DNA of 64,000 nt from Siphonodentalium dalli (lineage: Eukaryota > Mollusca > Scaphopoda > Gadilida > Siphonodentaliidae): contig CP136065.1 in NCBI GenBank assembly GCA_032622095.1, positions 214,376,151-214,440,150 of the forward strand, in the 5' to 3' direction. This document shows positions 13,177-27,700 of the stretch, one piece after another (the first letter of the stretch is position 1; the number at the start of each line of letters is the position of its first letter). Both the position numbers and the translations under genes were made by a program. The notes below the pieces were generated by a model. The model was not told where the DNA came from. It saw only the letters and a program-made list of their open reading frames with translations, and searched no databases.

Positions 13177-16100
13177 GTCGATAGCCATTCAAAAACAAAA
13201 TTTCAAGTCGATAGCTCCACCCGTTTCCGATATCTCGTCTGCTCATGCGCGAAGCTGGCGTCGCACGGGCACCGCGACCCGATAAATTCGTTTCCGGGGC
13301 AAGATACATTCACATAGCAAATTTCAAGTTGATAGCTCCACCCGTTTCCGAGATCTCGTCTGCGCATGCTCGTAGCGGGCGCCGCACGGGCTCGCCAATA
13401 CGACAACGACGACCGCCTGGTCAAACTACACACAGGTACCAAGTTTCCTCCCGATCGGTCGAGAATCGTAGATTTGTATCAATGACATACAGACAGACAG
13501 ACATACATACAGACAGACAGAGGTCTTCAAAATATATATGAGAGTAGCCGATGAGCCCGACGTTGTCCGGGCTATTCAAAAAACATTCGTATCCGGGCCA
13601 AGATACATTCACATACCAAATTTCAAGTCGATAGCTCCACACGTTTCCGAGATCTCGTCTACGCATGCGCTAAGGTGGTGACGCACAGGCTCGGCAACCC
13701 GATAAAATTCTTAACCGGGGCAAGATACATTCACATAGCAAATTTCAAGTCGATAGCTCCACCCGTTTCCGAGATCTCATCTGCGCATGCGCGAAGCTTG
13801 CGTCGCACGGGCTCGGCGACCCGATAAAATTCATATCCGGGGCAAGATACATTCACATAGCAAATTTCAAGTCGATAGCTCCTCCTATTTCCGAGATATC
13901 GTCTGCGCATGCGCGAAGCTGGCGTCGCACGGGCTCGGCGACCCGATAAAATTCGTATCCGGGGCAAGATACATTCACATAGCAAATTTCAAGTCGATGG
14001 CTCCACCCGTTTCCGAGAATTCGTCTGCGCATGCGCGAAGCGGGCGCCGCACGGGCTCGCCAATACGACAACGTCGACCGCCTGGTCAAACTACATGCGT
14101 ACCAAGTTTTGTCCCGATCGGTCGAGAATCGTAGATTTGTATCAATGACATACAGACAGACAGACAGACATACAGACAGACAGAGGTCTTCAAAATATAT
14201 ATGAGAGTAGCCGATGATCCCGACGTTGTCCGGGCTATTCAAAAACATTCGTATCCGGGCCAAGATACATTCACAAACCAAATTTCAAGTCGATAGCTCC
14301 CCGTTTCCGATATCTCGTCTACGAATGCGCTAAGCTGGCGTCGCACGGGCTCGGCGACCCGATAAAATTCTTAACCGGGGCAAGATACATTCACATAGCA
14401 AATTTCAAGTCGATAGCTCCACCCGTTTCCGAGATCTCGTCTGGCATGCGCGAAGCTGGCGTCGCACGGGCTCGGCGACCCAAAATTCGTATACGGGGCA
14501 AGATACATTAACATAGCAAATTTCAAGTCGATAGCTCCACCCGTTACCGAGATCTCGTCTGCGTATGCGCTGCACGGGCGTCGTGTGGGCTCGCCAATAC
14601 GACAAGGACGACCGCCTGGTCAAACTACACACACGTACCAAGTTTCGTCCCGATCGGTCGAGAATCGTAGATTTGTATCAATGACATACATACATACATC
14701 CATACAGACAGAGGTCTTCGAAATATATAAGAGACTAGCCGATGCGCCCGACGTTGTCCGGGCTATTCAAAAACCAAATTTCAAGTCGATAGCTATTCAA
14801 AAACAAAATTTCAAGTCGATAGCTCCACCCGTTTCCGAGATCTCGTCTGCGCATGCGCGAAGCTGGCGTCGCACGGGCTCGGCGACCCGATAAAATTCAT
14901 ATCCGGGGCAAGATACATTCACATAGCAAATTTCAAGTCGATGGCTCCACCCGTTTCCGAGAATTCGTCTGCGCATGCGCGAAGCGGGCGCCGCACGGGC
15001 TCGCCAATACGACGACGACGACCGCCTGGTCAAACTACACACACGTACCAAGTTTCGTCCAGATCGGTCGAGAATCGTAGATTTGTATCAATGACATACA
15101 GACAGACAGACAGACATACAGACAGACAGACAGAGGTCTTCAAAATATATATGAGAGTAGCCGATGAGCCCGACGTTGTCCGAGATCTCGTCTGCGCATG
15201 CGCGAAGCTGGCGTCGCACGGGCTCGGCGACCCGATAAAATTCGTAACCGGGGCAAGATACATTCACATAGCAAATTTCAAGTCGATAGCTCCACCCGTT
15301 TCCGCATGCGCGAAGCGGGCGTCGCACGGGCTCGCCAATACGACAACGACGACCGCCTGGTCAAACTACACACACATACCAAGTTTCGTCCCGATCGGTC
15401 GAGAATCGTAGATTTGTATCAATGACATACAGACAGACAGACAGACATACAGACAGACAGAGGTCTTCAAAATATATATGAGAGTAGCCGATGAGCCCGA
15501 CGTTGTCCGAGATCTCGTCTGCACATGCGCGAAGCTGACGTCGCACGGGCTCGGCGACCCGATAAAATTCGTATCCGGGGCAAGATACATTCCCGTAGCA
15601 AATTTCAAGTCGATAGCTCCACCCGTTTCCAAGATCTCGTCTGCGCATGCGCGAAGCGGGCGTCGCACGGGCTCGCCAATACGACAACGACGACCGCCTG
15701 GTCAAACTACACACAGGTACCAAGTTTCGTCCCGATCGGTCGAGAATCGTAGATTTGTAACAATGACATACAGACAGACAGACAGACATACATACAGACA
15801 GACAGACAGAGGTCTTCAAAATATATATGAGACTAGCCGATGAGCCCGACGTTGTCCGGGCTATTCAAAAACATTCGTATCTTGCCCCGGATACGAATTT
15901 TATCGACTTGAAATTTGGTATGTGAATGTATCTTGGCCCGGATACGAATGTTTTTGAATAGCCCGGACAACGTCGGGCTCATCGGCTAGTCTCATATATA
16001 TTTTGAAGACCTCTGTCTGTCTGTCTATTTGTTTGTATGTTTGTCATTAATACAAATCTACGATTCTCGACAGATCGGGACGAAACTTGGTACGTGTGTG

Positions 16101-16865
16101 TAGTTTGACAAGGCGGTGGACGTTGTCGTATTCGCGAGCCCGTGCGGCACCCGCTTCGCGCATGCGCAGACGAGATCTCGGAAACGGGTGGAGCTATCGA
16201 CTTGAAATTTCCTATGTGAATGTATCTTGCCCCGGATACGAATTTTATCGGGTCGCCGAGCCCATGCGACGCCAGCTTCGCGCATGCGCAGACGAGATCT
16301 CGGAAACGGGTGGAGCTATCGACTTGAAATTTGGTTTGTGAACGTATCTTGCCCCGGATACGAATTTGATCGGGTCACCGAGCCCGTGCGACGCCAGCTT
16401 CACGCATGCGCAGACGAGATCTCGGAAACGGGTTGAGCTATCGACTTGAAATTTGGTATGTGAATGTATCTTGGCCCGGATACGAATGTTATCGGGTCGC
16501 CGAGCCCGTCCGACGTCAGCTTCGCGCATGCGCAGACCAGATCTCGGAAACGGGTGGGGCTATCGACTTTAAATTTGGTTTTTGAATAGCCCGGACAACG
16601 TCGGGCTCATCGGCTAGTCTCATATATATTTTGAAGACCTCTGTCTGTATGTCTGTCTGTCTGTCTGTATGTCATTGATACAAATCTACGATTCTCGACC
16701 GATCGGGACGAAACTTGGTATGTGTGTGTAGTTTGACCAGGCGGTCGTCGTTGTCGTATTGACGAGCCCGTGAGGCGCCCATGCAATCATATCTCGGAAA
16801 CGGGTGGAGCCATCGACTTGAAATTTGCTATGTGAATGTATCTTGCCCCGGATACGAATTTTATC
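13177..16865. repeat. Higher-order repeat E (3689 bp)
   Basis: The forward arm is 13177-15880 and the inverted arm 15881-16865. It is collinear with repeat B (offset 9654). Its last inverted monomers also resemble 24151-24789 in repeat F, so it links the short-unit and long-unit halves of the array. Confidence 0.85.
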
Positions 16866-19800
16866 GTCGATAGCTATTCAAAAACAAAATTTCAAGTCGA
16901 TAGCTCCACCCGTTTCCGATATCTCGTTAGCTCATGCGCGAAGCTGGCGTCGCTCGGGCTCGGCGACCCGATAAAATTCGTTTCCGGGGCAAGATACATT
17001 CACATAGCAAATTTCAAGTTGATAGCTCCACCCGTTTCCGAGATCTCGTCTGCGCATGCGCGTAGCGGGCGCCGCACGGGCTCGCCAATACGACAACGAC
17101 GACCGCCTGGTCAAACTACACACATGTACCAAGTTTCCTCCCGATCGGTCGAGAATCGTAGATTTGTATCAATGACATACAGACAGACAGACATACATAC
17201 AGACAGACAGACAGAGGTCTTCAAAATATATATGAGAGTAGCCGATGAGCCCGACGTTGTCCGGGCTATTCAAAAAACATTCGTATCCGGGCCAAGATAC
17301 ATTCACATACCAAATTTCAAGTCGATAGCTCCACACGTTTCCGAGATCTCGTCTACGCATGCGCTAAGCTGGCGACGCACGGGCTCGGCAACCCGATACA
17401 ATTCTTAACCGGGGCAAGATACATTCACATAGCAAATTTCAAGTCGATAGCTCCACCCGTTTCCGAGATCTCATCTGCGCATGCGCGAAGCTTGCGTCGC
17501 ACGGGCTCGGTGGCCCGATAAAATTCGTATCCGGGGCAAGATACATTAACATAGCAAATTTCAAATCGATAGCTCCACCCGTTTCCGAGATCTCGTCTGC
17601 GCATGCGCGAAGCGGGCGCCGCTCGGGCTCGCCAATACGTCAACGACGACCGCCTGGTCAAACTACACACACGTTCCAAGTTTCGTCCCGATCGGTCGAG
17701 AACCGTAGATTTGTATCAATGACATACAGACAGACAGACATACATACAGACAGCCAGAGGTCTTCAAAATATATATGAGAGTAGCCAATGAGCCCGACGT
17801 TGTCCGGGCTATTCAAAAACATTCGTATCCGGGCCAAGATACATTCACAAACCAAATTTCAAGTCGATAGCTCCCCGTTTCCGATATCTCGTCTACGCAT
17901 GCGCTAAGCTGGCGTCGCACGGGCTCGGCGACCCGATAAAATTCTTAACCGGGGCATGATACATTCACATAGCATATTTCAAGTCGATAGCTCCACCCGT
18001 TTCCGAGATCTCGTCTGCGCATGCGCGAAGCTTGCGTCGCACGGGCTCGTCGACCCGATAAAATTCGTATACGGGGCAAGATACATTAACATAGCAAATT
18101 TCAAGTCAATAGCTGCACCCGTTTCCGAGATCTCATAGCACGGGCGCCGCACGGGCTCGCCAATACGACAACGACGACCGCCTGGTCAAACTACACACAA
18201 GTACCAAGTTTCGTCCCGATCGGTCGAGTATCGTAGATTTGTATCAATGACATACAGACAGACAGACAGACATACAGACAGACAGAGGTCTTCAAAATAT
18301 ATATGAGAGTAGCCGATGATCCCGACGTTGTCCGGGCTATTCAAAAACATTCGAAATTTGCTATGTGAATGTATCTTGCCCCGGATACGAATTTTATTGG
18401 GTCGCCGAGCCCGTGCGACGCCAGCTTCGCGCATGATCAGACGAGATCTCGGAAACGGGTGGAGCTATCGACTTGAAATTTGCTATGTGAATGTATCTTG
18501 CCCCGGATACGAATTTTATCGGGTCGCCGAGCCCGTGCGACGCCAGTTTCGTGCATGCGCAGACGAGATTTCGGACAACGTCGGGCTCATCGGCTACTCT
18601 CATATATATTTTGGAGACCTCTGTCTGTCTGTATGTATGTCTGTCTGTCTGTATGTCATTGATACAAATCTACGATTCTCGACCGATCTGGACGAAACTT
18701 GGTATGTGTGTGTAGTTTGACCAGGCGGTCGTCGTTGTCGTATTGGCGAGCCCGTGAGGTGCCCGCTTCGCGCATGCGCAGACGAGATCTCGGAAACGGG
18801 TGGAGCCATCGACTTGAAATTTGCTATGTGAATGTATCTTGCCCCGGATACGAAATTTTATCGGGTCGCCGAGCCAGTGCGACGCCAGCTTCGCGCATGC
18901 GCAGACGAGATCTCGGAAACGGGTGGAGCTATCGACTTGAAATTTGCTATGGGAATGTATCTTGCCCCGGATACGAATTTTATCGGGTCGCCGAGCCCGT
19001 GCGACGCCAGCTTCGCGCATGCGCAGACGAGATCTCGGACAACGTCGGGCTCATCGGCTACTCTCATATATATTTTGAAGACCTCTGTCTGTCTGTCTGT
19101 ATGTCTGTCTGTCTGTCTGTATGTCATTGATACAAATCTACGATTCTCGACCGATCGGGACGAAACTTGGTACGTGTGTGTAGTTTGACCAGGCGGTCGT
19201 CGTTGTATTGGCGAGCCCGTGCGGCGCCCGCTTCGCGCATGCGCAGACGAATTCTCGGAAACGGGTGGAGCTATCGATTTGAAATTTGCTATGTGAATGT
19301 ATCTTGCCCCGGATACGAATTTTATCGGGTCGCCGAGCCCGTGCGACGCCAGTTTCGCGCATGCGCAGACGAGATCTCGGAAACGGGTGGAGCTATCGAC
19401 TTGAAATTTGCTAAGTGAATGTATCTTGCCCCGGATATGAATTTTATCGGGTAGCCGAGCCCGTGCGACGCCAGCTTCGTGCATGCGCAGACGAGATCTC
19501 GGAAACGGGTGGAGCTATCGACTTGAGATTTTGTTTTTGAATAGCTATCGACTTGAAAATTGGTTTTTGAATAGCCCGGACAACGTCGGGCGCATCGGCT
19601 AGTCTCTTATATATTTTGAAGACCTCTGTCTGTATGTATGTATGTATGTATGTCATTGATACAAATCTACGATTCTCGACCGATCGGGACGAAACTTGGT
19701 ACGTGCGTGTAGTTTGACCAGGCGGTCGTCGTTGTCATATTCGCGAGCCAGTGCGACGCCCGTGCAGCGCATGCGCAGACGAGATCTCGGAAACGGGTGG

Positions 19801-22800
19801 AGCAATCGACTTGAAATTTGCTATGTTAATGTATCTTGCCCCGGATACGAATTTTATCGGATCGCCGAGCCCGTGCGACGCAGGATTCGCGCATGCGCAG
19901 ACGAGATCTTGGAAACGGGTGGAGCTATCGACTTGAAATTTGCTATGTGAATGTATCTTGCCCCAGTTAAGAATTGTATCGGGTTGCCGAGCCCGTGCGT
20001 CGCCAGCTTAGCGCATGCGTAGACGAGATCTCGGAAACGGGTGGAGCTATCGACTTGAAATTTGGTATGTGAATTTATCTTGGCCCGTATACGAATGTTT
20101 TTGAATAGCCCGGACAACGTCGGGCTCATCGGCTACTCTCATATATATTTTGAAGACCTCTGTCTGTCTGTCTGTATGTCTGTCTGTCTGTCTGTATGTC
20201 ATTGATACAAATCTACGATTCTCGACCGATCGGGACGAAACTTGGTACGTGTGTGTAGTTTGACCAGGCGGTCGTCGTTGTCGTATTGGCGAGCCCGTGC
20301 GGCGCCCGCTTCGCGAATGCGCAGACGAGATCTCGGAAACGGGTCGAGCTATCGACTTGAAATTTGCTATGTGAATGTATCTTCCCCCGGTTACGAATTT
20401 TATCTGGTCGCCGAGCCCGTGCGACTCCAGCTTCGCGCATGCGCAGACGAGATATCGGAAACGGGTGGAGCTATCGACTTGAAATTTTGTTTTTGAATAG
20501 CTATCGACTTGAAATTTGGTTTTTGAATAGCCCGGACAACGTCGGGCTCATCGGCTAGTCTCTTATATATTTTGAAGACCTCTGTCTGTATGTCTGTATG
20601 TATGTATGTCATTGATACAAATCTACGATTCTCGACCGATCGGGACGAAACTTGGTACGTGCGTGTAGTTTGACCAGGCGGTCGTCGTTGTCATATTCGC
20701 GAGCCAGTGCGACGCCCGTGCAGCGCATGCGCAGACGAGATCTCGGAAACGGGTGGAGCAATCGACTTGAAATTTGCTATGTTAATGTATCTTGCCCCGG
20801 ATACGAATTTTATCGGATCGCCGAGCCCGTGCGACGCAGGATTCGCGCATGCGCAGACGAGATCTTGGAAACGGGTGGAGCTATCGACTTGAAATTTGCT
20901 ATGTGAATGTATCTTGCCCCAGTTAAGAATTGTATCGGGTTGCCGAGCCCGTGCGTCGCCAGCTTAGCGCATGCGTAGACGAGATCTCGGAAACGGGTGG
21001 AGCTATCGACTTGAAATTTGGTATGTGAATTTATCTTGGCCCGTATACGAATGTTTTTGAATAGCCCGGACAACGTCGGGCTCATCGGCTACTCTCATAT
21101 ATATTTTGAAGACCTCTGTCTGTCTGTATGTCTGTCTGTCTGTCTGTATGTCATTGATACAAATCTACGATTCTCGACCGATCGGGACGAAACTTGGTAC
21201 GTGTGTGTAGTTTGACCAGGCGGTCGTCGTTGTCGTATTGTCGAGCCCGTGCGGCGCCCGCTTCGCGAATGCGCAGACGAGATCTCGGAAACGGGTCGAG
21301 CTATCGACTTGAAATTTGCTATGTGAATGTATCTTCCCCCGGTTACGAATTTTATCTGGTCGCCGAGCCCGTGCGACTCCAGCTTCGCGCATGCGCAGAC
21401 GAGATATCGGAAACGGGTGGAGCTATCGACTTGAAATTTTGTTTTTGAATAGCTATCGACTTGAAATTTGGTTTTTGAATAGCCCGGACAACGTCGGGCT
21501 CATCGGCTAGTCTCTTATATATTTTGAAGACCTCTGTCTGTATGTCTGTATGTATGTATGTCATTGATACAAATCTACGATTCTCGACCGATCGGGACGA
21601 AACTTGGTACGTGTGTGTAGTTTTACCAGGCGGTCGTCCTTGTCGTATTGGCGAGCCCGCGCGACGCCCGTGCAGCGCATACGCAGACGAGATATCGGAA
21701 ACGTGTGGAGCTATCGACTTGAAATTTGCTATGTGAATGTATCTTGCCCCGGATATGAATTTTATCGGGTCGCCGAGCCCGTGCGACGCCAGCTTCGCGT
21801 ATGCGCAGACGAGATCTCGGAAACGGGTGGAGCTATCGACTTGAAATTTGCTATGTGAATGTATCTTGCCCCGGATACGAATTTCATCGGGTCGCCGAGC
21901 CCGTGCGACGCAAGCTTCGCGCATGCGCAAACCAGAGCTATCGACTTGAAATTTGGTTTTTGAATAGCCCGGACAACGTCGGGCTCATCGGCTAGTCTCA
22001 TATATATTTTGAAGACCTATGTTTGTTTGTTTGTCTGTTTGTTTGTCTGTATGTTTGTCTGTATGTATGTCATTTATACAAATCTACGATTCTCGACCGA
22101 TCGGGTCGAAACTTGGTACATGTGTGTAGTTTGACCAGGCGGTCGTCCTTGTCGTATTGGCGAGTCCGTGCGACGCCCGTGCAGCGCATGCGCAGACGAG
22201 ATCTCGGAAACGGGTGGAGCTATCGGCTTGAAATTTGCTATGTGAATGTATCTTGCCCCGGATACGAATTTTATCGGGTCGGCGAGCCCGTGCGACGCAA
22301 GCTTCGCGCATGCGCAGACGATATCTCGGAAACGGGTGGAGCTATCGACTTGAAATTTGCTATGGGAATGTATCTTGCCCCGGTTAAGAATTTTATCTGG
22401 TCGCCGAGCCCGTGCGACTCCAGCTTAGCGCATGCGTAGACGAGATATCGGAAACGGGGAGCTATAGACTTGAAATTTGGTATGTGAATGTATCTTGGCC
22501 CGGATACGAATGTTTTTGAATAGCCCGGACAACGTCGGTCTCATCGGCTACTCTCATATATATTTTGAAGACCTCTGTCTGTCTGTATGTCTGTCTGTCT
22601 GTATGTCATTGATACAAACCTACGATTCTCAACCGATCGGGACGAAACTTGGTACGTGCGTGTAGTTTGACCAGGCGGTCGTCGTTGTCATATTCGCGAG
22701 CCAGTGCGACGCCCGAGCAGCGCATGCGCAGACGAGATCTCGGAAACGGGTGGAGCAATCGATTTGAAATTTGCTATGTGAATGTATCTTGCCCCGGGTA

Positions 22801-24789
22801 CGAATTTTATCGGGTCGCCGAGCCCGTGCGACGCAGGATTCGCGCATGCGCAGACGAGATCTTGGAAACGGGTGGAGCTATCGACTTGAAATTTGCTATG
22901 TGAATGTATCTTGCCCCAGTTAAGAATTTTATCGGGTTGCCGAGCCCGTTTGTCGCCAGCTTAGCGCATGCGTAGACGAGATCTCGGAAACGGGTGGAGC
23001 TATCGACTTGAAATTTGGTATGTGAATTTATCTTGGCCCGGATACGAATGTTTTTGAATAGCCCGGACAACGTCGGGCTCATCGGCTACTCTCATATATA
23101 TTTTGAAGACCTCTGTCTGTCTGTATGTCTGTCTGTCTGTCTGTATGTCATTGATACAAATCTACGATTCTCGACCGATCGGGACGAAACTTGGTACGTG
23201 TGTGTAGTTTGACCAGGCGGTCGTCGTTGTCGTATTGGCGAGCCCGTGCGGCGCCCGCTTCGCGAAAGCGCAGACGAGATATCGGAAACGGGTGGAGCTA
23301 TCGACTTGAAATTTTGTTTTTGAATAGCTATCGACTTGAAATTTGGTTTTTGAATAGCCCGGACAACGTCGGGCTCATCGGCTAGTCTCTTATATATTTT
23401 GAAGACCTCTGTCTGTATGTCTGTATGTATGTATGTCATTGATACAAATCTACGATTCTCGACCGATCGGGACGAAACTTGGTACGTGTGTGTAGTTTTA
23501 CCAGGCGGTCGTCCTTGTCGTATTGGCGAGCCCGCGCGACGCCCGTGCAGCGCATACGCAGACAAGATATCGGAAACGTGTGGAGCTATCGACTTGAAAT
23601 TTGCTATGTGAATGTATCTTGCCCCGGATATGAATTTTATCGGGTCGCCGAGCCCGTGCGACGCCAGCTTCGCGCATGCGCAGACGAGATCTCGGAAACG
23701 GGTGGAGCTATCGACTTGAAATTTGCTATGTGAATGTATCTTGCCCCGGATACGAATTTTATCTGGTCGCCGAGCCCGTGCGACTCCAGCTTCGCGCATG
23801 CGCAGACGAGATATCGGAAACGGGTGGAGCTATCGACTTGAAATTTTGTTTTTGAATAGCTATCGACTTGAAATTTGGTTTTTGAATAGCCCGGACAACG
23901 TCGGGCTCATCGGCTAGTCTCTTATATATTTTGAAGACCTCTGTCTGTATGTATGTATGTATGTATGTCATTGATACAAATCTACGATTCTCGACCGATC
24001 GGGACGAAACTTGGTACGTGTGTGTAGTTTTACCAGGCGGTCGTCCTTGTCGTATTGGCGAGCCCGTGCGACGCCCGTGCAGCGCATGCGCAGACGAGAT
24101 CTCGGAAACGGGTGGAGCTATCGACTTGAAATTTCCTATGTGAATGTATCTTGCCCCGGATACGAATTTTATCTGGTCGCCGAGCCCATGCGACGCCAGC
24201 TTCGCGCATGCGCAGACGAGATCTCGGAAACGGGTGGAGCTATCGACTTGAAATTTGGTTTGTGAACGTATCTTGCCCCGGATACGAATTTGATCGGGTC
24301 ACCGAGCCCGTGCGACGCCAGCTTCACGCATGCGCAGACGAGATCTCGGAAACGGGTTGAGCTATCGACTTGAAATTTGGTATGTGAATGTATCTTGGCC
24401 CGGATACGAATGTTATCGGGTCGCCGAGCCCGTCCGACGTCAGCTTCGCGCATGCGCAGACCAGATCTCGGAAACTGGTGGGGCTATCGACTTTAAATTT
24501 GGTTTTTGAATAGCCCGGACAACGTCGGGCTCATCGGCTAGTCTCATATATATTTTGAAGACCTCTGTCTGTATGTCTGTCTGTCTGTCTGTATGTCATT
24601 GATACAAATCTACGATTCTCGACCGATCGGGACGAAACTTGGTATGTGTGTGTAGTTTGACCAGGCGGTCGTCGTTGTCGTATTGACGAGCCCGTGAGGC
24701 GCCCATGCAATGATATCTCGGAAACGGGTGGAGCCATCGACTTGAAATTTGCTATGTGAATGTATCTTGCCCCGGATACGAATTTTATC
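16866..24789. repeat. Higher-order repeat F (7924 bp)
   Basis: A short forward arm (16866-18353) is followed by a long inverted arm (18354-24789). It is collinear with G at an offset of 7924 up to about 20.5 kb and at 6968-6972 after about 21.6 kb, because F carries an extra ~954-bp tandem copy. Confidence 0.85.
19600..21510 (-). repeat. Tandem duplication of a ~954-bp sub-unit inside repeat F
   Basis: Landmarks at 19696, 19854, 20213 and 20364 recur at 20652, 20810, 21165 and 21316, spacings of 956 or 952 bp. The 4-bp change falls in the (CTGT)n tract. Repeats G and H have a single copy here, so the duplication is specific to F. Edges are approximate. Confidence 0.8.
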
Positions 24790-27700
24790 GTCGATAGCTA
24801 TTCAAAAACAAAATTTCAAGTCGATAGCTCCGCCCGTTTCCGATATCTCGTTAGCTCATGCGCGAAGCTGGCGTCGCACGGGCTCGGCGACCCGATAAAA
24901 TTCGTTTCCGGGGCAAGATACATTCACATAGCAAATTTCAAGTTGATAGCTCCACCCGTTTCCGAGATCTCGTCTGCGCATGCGCGTAGCGGGCGCCGCA
25001 CGGGCTTGCCAATACGACAACGACGACCGCCTGGTCAAACTACACACATGTACCAAGTTTCCTCCCGATCGGTCGAGAATCGTAGATTTGTATCAATGAC
25101 ATACAGACAGACAGACATACATACAGACAGACAGACAGAGGTCTTCAAAATATATATGAGAGTAGCCAATGAGCCCGACGTTGTCCGGGCTATTCAAAAA
25201 ACATTCGTATCCGGGCCAAGATACATTCACATACCAAATTTCAAGTCGATAGCTCCACACGTTTCCGAGATCTCGTCTACGCATGCGCTAAGCTGGCGAC
25301 GCACGGGCTCGGCAACCCGATACAATTCTTAACCGGGGCAAGATACATTCACATAGCAAATTTCAAGTCGATAGCTCCACCCGTTTCCGAGATCTCATCT
25401 GCGCATGCGCGAAGCTTGCATCGCACGGGCTCGGTGGCTTGATAAAATTCGTATCCGGGGCAAGATACATTAACATAGCAAATTTCAAATCGATAGCTCC
25501 ACCCGTTTCCGAGATCTCGTCTGCGCATGCGCGAAGCGGGCGCCGCTCGGGCTCGCCAATACGTCAACGACGACCGCCTGGTCAAACTACACACACGTTC
25601 CAAGTTTCGTCCCGATCGGTCGAGAACCGTAGATTTGTATCAATGACATACAGACAGACAGACAGACATACAGACAGCCAGAGGTCTTCAAAATATATAT
25701 GAGAGTAGCCAATGAGCCCGACGTTGTCCGGGCTATTCAAAAACATTCGTATCCGGGCCAAGATACATTCACAAACCAAATTTCAAGTCGATAGCTCCCC
25801 GTTTCCGATATCTCGTCTACGCATGCGCCAAGCTGGCGTCGCACGGGATCGGCGACCCGATAAAATTCTTAACCGGGGCATGATACATTCACATAGCATA
25901 TTTCAAGTCGATAGCTCCACCCGTTTCCGAGATCTCGTCTGCGCATGCGCGAAGCTTGCGTCGCACGGGCTCGTCGACCCGATAAAATTCGTATACGGGG
26001 CAAGATACATTAACATAGCAAATTTCAAGTCAATAGCTGCACCCGTTTCCGAGATCTCATAGCACGGGCGCCGCACGGGCTCGCCAATACGACAACGACG
26101 ACCGCCTGGTCAAACTACACACAAGTACCAAGTTTCGTCCCGATCGGTCGAGTATCGTAGATTTGTATCAATGACATACAGACAGACAGACAGACATACA
26201 GACAGACAGAGGTCTTCAAAATATATATGAGAGTAGCCGATGATCCCGACGTTGTCCGGGCTATTCAAAAACATTCGAAATTTGCTATGTGAATGTATCT
26301 TGCCCCGGATACGAATTTTATTGGGTCGCCGAGCCCGTGCGACGCCAGCTTCGCGCATGATCAGACGAGATCTCGGAAACGGGTGGAGCTATCGACTTGA
26401 AATTTGCTATGTGAATGTATCTTGTCCCGGATACGAATTTTATCGGGTCGCCGAGCCCGTGCGACGCCAGTTTCGTGCATGCGCAGACGAGATTTCGGAC
26501 AACGTCGGGCTCATCGGCTACTCTCATATATATTTTGGAGACCTCTGTCTGTCTGTATGTATGTCTGTCTGTCTGTATGTCATTGATACAAATCTACGAT
26601 TCTCGACCGATCTGGACTAAACTTGGTATGTGTGTGTAGTTTGACCAGGCGGTCGTCGTTGTCGTATTGGCGAGCCCGTGAGGTGCCCGCTTCGCGCATG
26701 CGCAGACGAGATCTCGGAAACGGGTGGAGCCATCGACTTGAAATTTGCTATGTGAATGTATCTTGCCCCGGATACGAAATTGTATCGGGTCGCCGAGCCA
26801 GTGCGACGCCAGCTTCGCGCATGCGCAGACGAGATCTCGGAAACGGGTGGAGCTATCGACTTGAAATTTGCTATGGGAATGTATCTTGCCCCGGATACGA
26901 ATTTTATCGGGTCGCCGAGCCCGTGCGACGCCAGCTTCGCGCATGCGCAGACGAGATCTCGGACAACGTCGGGCTCATCGGCTACTCTCATATATATTTT
27001 GAAGACCTCTGTCTGTCTGTCTGTATGTCTGTCTGTCTGTCTGTATGTCATTGATACAAATCTACGATTCTCGACCGATCGGGACGAAACTTGGTACGTG
27101 TGTGTAGTTTGACCAGGCGGTCGTCGTTGTATTGGCGAGCCCGTGCGGCGCCCGCTTCGCGCATGCGCAGACGAATTCTCGGAAACGGGTGGAGCTATCG
27201 ATTTGAAATTTGCTATGTGAATGTATCTTGCCCCGGATACGAATTTTATCGGGTCGCCGAGCCCGTGCGACGCCAGTTTCGCGCATGCGCAGACGAGATC
27301 TCGGAAACGGGTGGAGCTATCGACTTGAAATTTGCTATGTGAATGTATCTTGCCCCGGATATGAATTTTATCGGGTAGCCGAGCCCGTGCGACGCCAGCT
27401 TCGTGCATGCGCAGACGAGATCTCGGAAACGGGTGGAGCTATCGACTTGAGATTTTGTTTTTGAATAGCTATCGACTTGAAAATTGGTTTTTGAATAGCC
27501 CGGACAACGTCGGGCGCATCGGCTAGTCTCTTATATATTTTGAAGACCTCTGTCTGTATGTATGTATGTATGTATGTCATTGATACAAATCTACGATTCT
27601 CGACCGATCGGGACGAAACTTGGTACGTGCGTGTAGTTTGACCAGGCGGTCGTCGTTGTCATATTCGCGAGCCAGTGCGACGCCCGTGCAGCGCATGCGC